Positions 5,528 to 8,784 of a stretch of DNA of 8,784 bases are shown in pieces. Under the pieces are notes generated by a model that was given only the letters and a program-made list of their open reading frames with translations, was not told where the DNA came from and searched no databases. A program made the translations under genes and the position numbers. Location: the NCBI GenBank assembly GCA_002501805.1, contig DAOI01000007.1, positions 1-8,784 on the forward strand, given 5' to 3'. Position 1 is the first letter of the stretch. Every line of letters starts with the position of its first letter. This DNA comes from Euryarchaeota archaeon UBA463. GTDB taxonomy: Archaea > Thermoplasmatota > Poseidoniia > Poseidoniales > Thalassarchaeaceae.

Positions 5528-5944
5528 CTAAGTAGACTTGTGATGGCTATCCCAGATTGCCCATGTGCCCTTGGCCGTGGCTATTAGAGTCCCTGAGGAG
5601 TCCTTCAATTCCCCTTCCATATGAGCCATGTTCTTCCCCCTTTTTACAACCCAACCACTGGCAGTAAGTAGCATCCCCACATTGGCAGGCCTGATGTATG
5701 AAATTATGATTTCAGCTGTGGCACACCACTCATCCGGGGATATCAGTGATAGAAGTGCACCTCCAAGAGCAGTATCTAGGATTGATGCATGTAATCCTCC
5801 ATGAGCGACCCCTCCAGCATTCATGTGAGTTTTCAGAACATCGACCTCAACTACACACTTCCCTTCTCCAATAGACACTGGCCTGAGTCCTATCATCTTT
5901 CCAAAGCCCGGGAACGTTGGCGGAAATTCTTGCCCATCTTCCAT
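5528..5944 (-). CDS. PaaI-like hot-dog fold acyl-CoA thioesterase
   Basis: A 138-residue single-domain hot-dog thioesterase of the PaaI/YbgC-like superfamily, which hydrolyses acyl-CoA to free acid and CoA in the cytoplasm. The diagnostic segment is HMNAGGVAHGGLHASILDTA (40-59): Asn42, the HGG turn (48-50) and Asp57 fit the PaaI pattern N-x2-G-x2-HGG-x6-D. A second conserved stretch, AEIIISYIRPA (77-87), forms the strand of the hot-dog sheet. Length is normal (about 130-150). The ATG at 5944 has no SD. An AGGAG lies about 30 bases upstream, too far to serve it, and an AT-rich ATTAGAATAAA lies at about -26 to -16. The gene starts 46 bases after the ABC transporter stop. Together with the thiolase downstream it suggests acyl-CoA handling; the substrate cannot be told. 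Confidence 0.92.
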   Translation of the reverse strand: MEDGQEFPPTFPGFGKMIGLRPVSIGEGKCVVEVDVLKTHMNAGGVAHGGLHASILDTALGGALLSLISPDEWCATAEIIISYIRPANVGMLLTASGWVVKRGKNMAHMEGELKDSSGTLIATAKGTWAIWDSHHKST

Positions 5945-5990
5945 GAGCTTGCGAGAGAGTTTATTCTAATTACTCCTAAGGTAAATTTCA

Positions 5991-7751
5991 TCATTCACCT
6001 GTCTGGACGGCCCAGAGTCGGGAGTAAATCCCGTCTTCCTCCAACAGAGATTCATGAGTTCCCGTTTCTGAGATTTGTCCCTTGTGCAGGACAGCGATGA
6101 TGTCAGCATTTCTTACCGTTGAAAGTCTGTGTGCAATGATTAGAGTTGTCCTACCTTTCGAGATCTGGGAAATCGATCTCTTCAGTGCGGCCTCTGTCTC
6201 GTTATCCACATTACTCGTGGCCTCATCTAGGACTAGTACTGGGGCGTCTTTGAGGACGGCTCTGGCGATTGCAATTCTCTGTCTCTGACCTCCTGAAAGC
6301 CTGTGCCCCCCTTCTCCGATATCAGTGTGCCAACCATTGGGCAGTAATGCGATGAATTCAGTAGCCTCTGCTATTCGGGCCGCCTCTTCTACGGAATCGA
6401 GAGAGGCTTCGGGATTTCCATATCTGATATTTTCAAGAACAGACCCGGGGAATAGTGTGGTGTTCTGACTTACTAAGGAAATGGAGCCTCTGAGTGAATT
6501 GAGGGTCAAATCACATACTTGATGACCATCCAGGGAGACGGTTCCTGATTGAGGGTCATGGAACCTCATCAATAGCCTAATCAATGTGGTCTTTCCTGAT
6601 CCGGTTGACCCTACCAATCCGATAGTTCGACCCGCTGGAACCAGTAGATTGAGGCCCTGGAGGACTTCTTCCCTATCTGGATATGAAAACTCAACATCTC
6701 TGAATTCTATCTCTCCGCTGACATCTTTCAGTTTTACATCCCCCTCCACTATTCCGACTTCAGTGTCCAACAAATCTAGTACGCGAGTAGTTGATGCCAT
6801 GGCTCTCTGGTAGAGATCAAATGTCTCACCAAGTCTAGTGAGTGGCCATAGAAGTCTTTGGGTAATGAATACAATAACTGAATAGGCCCCTAAACTAATC
6901 CTTCCATCAAGTGCCATCCATCCTCCTACCAGCATATTGGCTGAGAATGCGAACAAAATAGCCATCCTGATTATTGGAACGAAGGATGCAGAGAGTCTGA
7001 TTGCCTCCTTATTTGCCTCCCTGTAAGACTCCGAGGCCTCACTGACCCTAGCAGCCTCTCTGTCTTCAGCGGTGAAGGATTTGATTGTGGTTATTCCTTG
7101 CAGATTGTTATTCAGAAGAGCGTTCAGATCTGCTACTTGTGTCCTGACTTTGGAATACCTCACTCCTATTCTCCTCTGATACATGAATGACCCCGCAACA
7201 ATAACAGGTATTGGTACAATGGCCCACAATGCGACTTCAGGAGCCACGGAAAACATGATTCCTCCTACGACTATTATTGTGGTGGCTACCTGAAGGAGAT
7301 CTGTTGCACCTTGATCGAGAAATCTCTCAAGTTGATTGACGTCGTCATTCATTATTGCCATTAGTCCGCCGGTTGATTGCTGGGAGAACCACTGCATCTC
7401 AAGATCCTGAATGTGAGAGTAAGCAGACATACGTAGCTCATGTTGGGCCGTCTGTGCAAGATTTCTCCAAAGAACTGCATAGAAGTACTGGAAAAGTGAC
7501 TCGAGAACCCATATTATGACGGTTATACCGGTCAGGATGTATAGCTGGAGATGGACATCCTCGTAGCCCATATCGGCTAGAAATGAGTTCTCTCTTGCGG
7601 AAACTACATCGATTGCCATTCCGATTAAAACGGGAGGTGCCAGATCCCAAACCTTGTTCAATATTGAGCAGAGTGATGCTAGAATCACTACTGATCTGTG
7701 TTCCTCGAGCTGGGAAAGAAGCCTAGCTAGAGGGTGCCTTACTTCTGACAT
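5991..7751 (-). CDS. ABC half-transporter, exporter type (fused membrane and ATPase domains)
   Basis: A 586-residue type IV (MsbA/Sav1866-like) ABC half-transporter, expected to work as a dimer exporting lipids, drugs or peptides. The transmembrane domain covers about 1-320, with helices near 20-45, 70-92, 152-170, 172-190, 255-278 and 286-306. The nucleotide-binding domain covers about 347-580 and is complete: A-loop Tyr357, Walker A GSTGSGKTT (381-389), Q-loop Gln429, signature LSGGQ (485-489), Walker B VLVLDE (505-510) with catalytic Glu510, D-loop SNVD, and H-loop His541. Nothing is degenerate, so a homodimer with two active sites is likely; no second ABC gene is present here. The ATG at 7751 is preceded by a G-rich GGGGCGGGG, a weak SD, in a 39-base gap after the envelope protein gene. 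The substrate cannot be derived from the sequence. Confidence 0.96.
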   Translation of the reverse strand: MSEVRHPLARLLSQLEEHRSVVILASLCSILNKVWDLAPPVLIGMAIDVVSARENSFLADMGYEDVHLQLYILTGITVIIWVLESLFQYFYAVLWRNLAQTAQHELRMSAYSHIQDLEMQWFSQQSTGGLMAIMNDDVNQLERFLDQGATDLLQVATTIIVVGGIMFSVAPEVALWAIVPIPVIVAGSFMYQRRIGVRYSKVRTQVADLNALLNNNLQGITTIKSFTAEDREAARVSEASESYREANKEAIRLSASFVPIIRMAILFAFSANMLVGGWMALDGRISLGAYSVIVFITQRLLWPLTRLGETFDLYQRAMASTTRVLDLLDTEVGIVEGDVKLKDVSGEIEFRDVEFSYPDREEVLQGLNLLVPAGRTIGLVGSTGSGKTTLIRLLMRFHDPQSGTVSLDGHQVCDLTLNSLRGSISLVSQNTTLFPGSVLENIRYGNPEASLDSVEEAARIAEATEFIALLPNGWHTDIGEGGHRLSGGQRQRIAIARAVLKDAPVLVLDEATSNVDNETEAALKRSISQISKGRTTLIIAHRLSTVRNADIIAVLHKGQISETGTHESLLEEDGIYSRLWAVQTGE

Positions 7752-7790
7752 AACCCCGCCCCTGCAAATAGGAGTATGAAGATGCCGAAC

Positions 7791-8784
7791 TCATAAAGAT
7801 GCAAGAGGACCACCCGTCCAAGAATCGGCCCATAGGTCAAAGGCGGCTATGGAGGGATCGCCAGTTGAGTTGGTCCTTACAGCATACAAGTCCCCCGCTG
7901 AAACTAGATTGTCTGCGTCCCTATCGTCCCATTGGAATTCCCACCATGCTCCATCCGATGCAGTGACATTGGAGTAATCTGAGTCCATCCTCAGGGAGGC
8001 CATTGTGATTGCCTGTTCATCGTTACTGGAAAGGCCCCTAATCTCAATCTCTTCTGGAAATACCTCGGATACCAGATTATCAGGGATCTCTCCTGCCCAC
8101 ACTGATATTTCGCCGAAATCTGTTGGCTCCCGATATGGATTGAAACCAATTGGCGCTCTAGTCATCCCCTGGTTGACCTGCAAATCAACATCATCCCCAA
8201 CCCTGACCGTCAATACGAATTGCTCTTCCTCTCCAGAATAAGTCTCAATCGCCATAATCTTCGGAGGAGTCCCCCTTAGCTCGATAACTATTGAGTGTGT
8301 GGAATTTGAGCTAGTGGCAACTTGCTGTCTGGAGTCCTCATCGCCTGTGACCCTCCACTCTAGATCTGAAATTGTAGTTGTATCGAAACCGAATGGGGGT
8401 ATATTTTCCGTTTGACCCTGTGAAGAGAGAATGGCGAACTCAGCAAAGGGATCGATATATTCCGGGTTTGCATCTCTTCCCTCGAACCAGACACTGCCAA
8501 CTCTGATGTTAGTGATGTAACCTCCGTCAATTACCTCATTATTGGAAGTGTAAGACCCAATAGTAACTCTGGTGGAGATGGATCTCAATTCCTTGTTATC
8601 ATCTTTGGAGACGCCCCAGTAAATTTCTCCAAATTGGGCCTGTAATGTTGAAGAGGATGTAGTTTCGATACTAAGTCTATCATAGTAGTTCGCATAATCA
8701 ATAACATTGAATGAATCCTTGTCAGATAGAATCTCATTAAGCATGTCTGAGGTCAAGGGAAAGCAACCTTCTTCTGGGCATTCA
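7791..8784 (-). CDS. unidentified acidic, probably extracytoplasmic protein, 5'-partial
   Basis: The frame is open to the right edge, so this is the C-terminal 331 residues of a longer protein; the start and any signal peptide or lead helix lie outside. The first in-window start codons (TTG 8756, ATG 8744) have no SD and are probably internal. The product is strongly acidic, rich in Ser, Thr, Asn, Asp, Gly and Trp, and has no membrane segment. Strand-like alternation is seen in TRVTIGSYTSNNEVIDGGYI, IVIELRGTPPKIMAIETY and FVLTVRVGDDVDLQVNQG, suggesting beta-sandwich domains. The only cysteines (ECPEEGC) are at the extreme N-terminal end of the visible part and could form a disulfide. It ends in an aromatic, Asp-rich region (GAWWEFQWDDRDADN) and AFDLWADSWTGGP, somewhat like the ends of archaeal pilin-like or surface proteins. 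No family is recognised. It is followed after 39 bases by the ABC exporter. Confidence 0.7.
   Translation of the reverse strand, partial: ECPEEGCFPLTSDMLNEILSDKDSFNVIDYANYYDRLSIETTSSSTLQAQFGEIYWGVSKDDNKELRSISTRVTIGSYTSNNEVIDGGYITNIRVGSVWFEGRDANPEYIDPFAEFAILSSQGQTENIPPFGFDTTTISDLEWRVTGDEDSRQQVATSSNSTHSIVIELRGTPPKIMAIETYSGEEEQFVLTVRVGDDVDLQVNQGMTRAPIGFNPYREPTDFGEISVWAGEIPDNLVSEVFPEEIEIRGLSSNDEQAITMASLRMDSDYSNVTASDGAWWEFQWDDRDADNLVSAGDLYAVRTNSTGDPSIAAFDLWADSWTGGPLASL

Noticed and set aside
5496..5585. + strand GTG frame (about 29 codons) preceded by the SD-like GGAGG of the purine tract
   Set aside because: Too short, runs antisense into the thioesterase 3' end, and has no recognisable protein features. 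The purine tract explains the apparent SD.
5945..5990. AGGAG before the thioesterase gene as its ribosome binding site
   Set aside because: It is about 30 bases from the ATG and no ATG, GTG or TTG follows at a suitable distance, so it cannot be a normal SD.
1..8784. tRNA, rRNA, CRISPR array, transposon ends, integrase or attachment sites
   Set aside because: Reading both strands showed no cloverleaf-like segments, regular spacer-repeat pattern, transposase motifs or terminal inverted repeats.

Overview
The window looks like a piece of an archaeal chromosome, most likely a marine planktonic euryarchaeon of the Poseidoniales / Marine Group II-III kind. That placement is an inference from gene content and style, not from a marker gene. 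It rests on a TraB-family protein with a membrane-embedded C-terminal half, very compact gene spacing, heavy use of AGA/AGG arginine codons, a mix of Shine-Dalgarno (SD) and apparently leaderless starts, a cysteine-rich microprotein, and bacterial-type lipid genes (thiolase, hot-dog thioesterase, flotillin) of the sort such heterotrophs carry. No rRNA, tRNA, CRISPR array, insertion sequence or phage gene is visible.

Layout. Only one gene is on the + strand: the 3' part of a TraB-family gene, cut by the left edge. Everything from about 8784 down to 971 is a colinear minus-strand array with gaps of about 85 bases or less. In transcription order it holds: an unidentified, probably extracytoplasmic acidic protein (cut by the right edge); an ABC half-transporter of the exporter type; a PaaI-like acyl-CoA thioesterase; two small membrane proteins with coupled starts (115 and 89 aa); a 45-aa cysteine-rich putative zinc-binding protein; an NfeD/YuaF-like membrane protein with a C-terminal OB fold; a flotillin; a thiolase with a complete Cys-His-Cys active site; and a DUF2061 membrane protein whose stop codon interlocks with that of the TraB gene.

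How the genes may work together. The best-supported functional unit is the NfeD-like protein followed by flotillin, the same pairing as YuaF-YuaG in Bacillus, which organises membrane microdomains. The microprotein and the two small membrane proteins lie directly upstream on the same strand and are candidates for accessory parts, but only position supports this. Thiolase and thioesterase fit acyl-CoA (fatty-acid) metabolism. The ABC exporter and the envelope protein make the whole array membrane-oriented. A possible leaderless promoter in front of the 45-aa gene may separate the flotillin unit from the upstream genes. No stretch longer than 300 bases lacks a gene.
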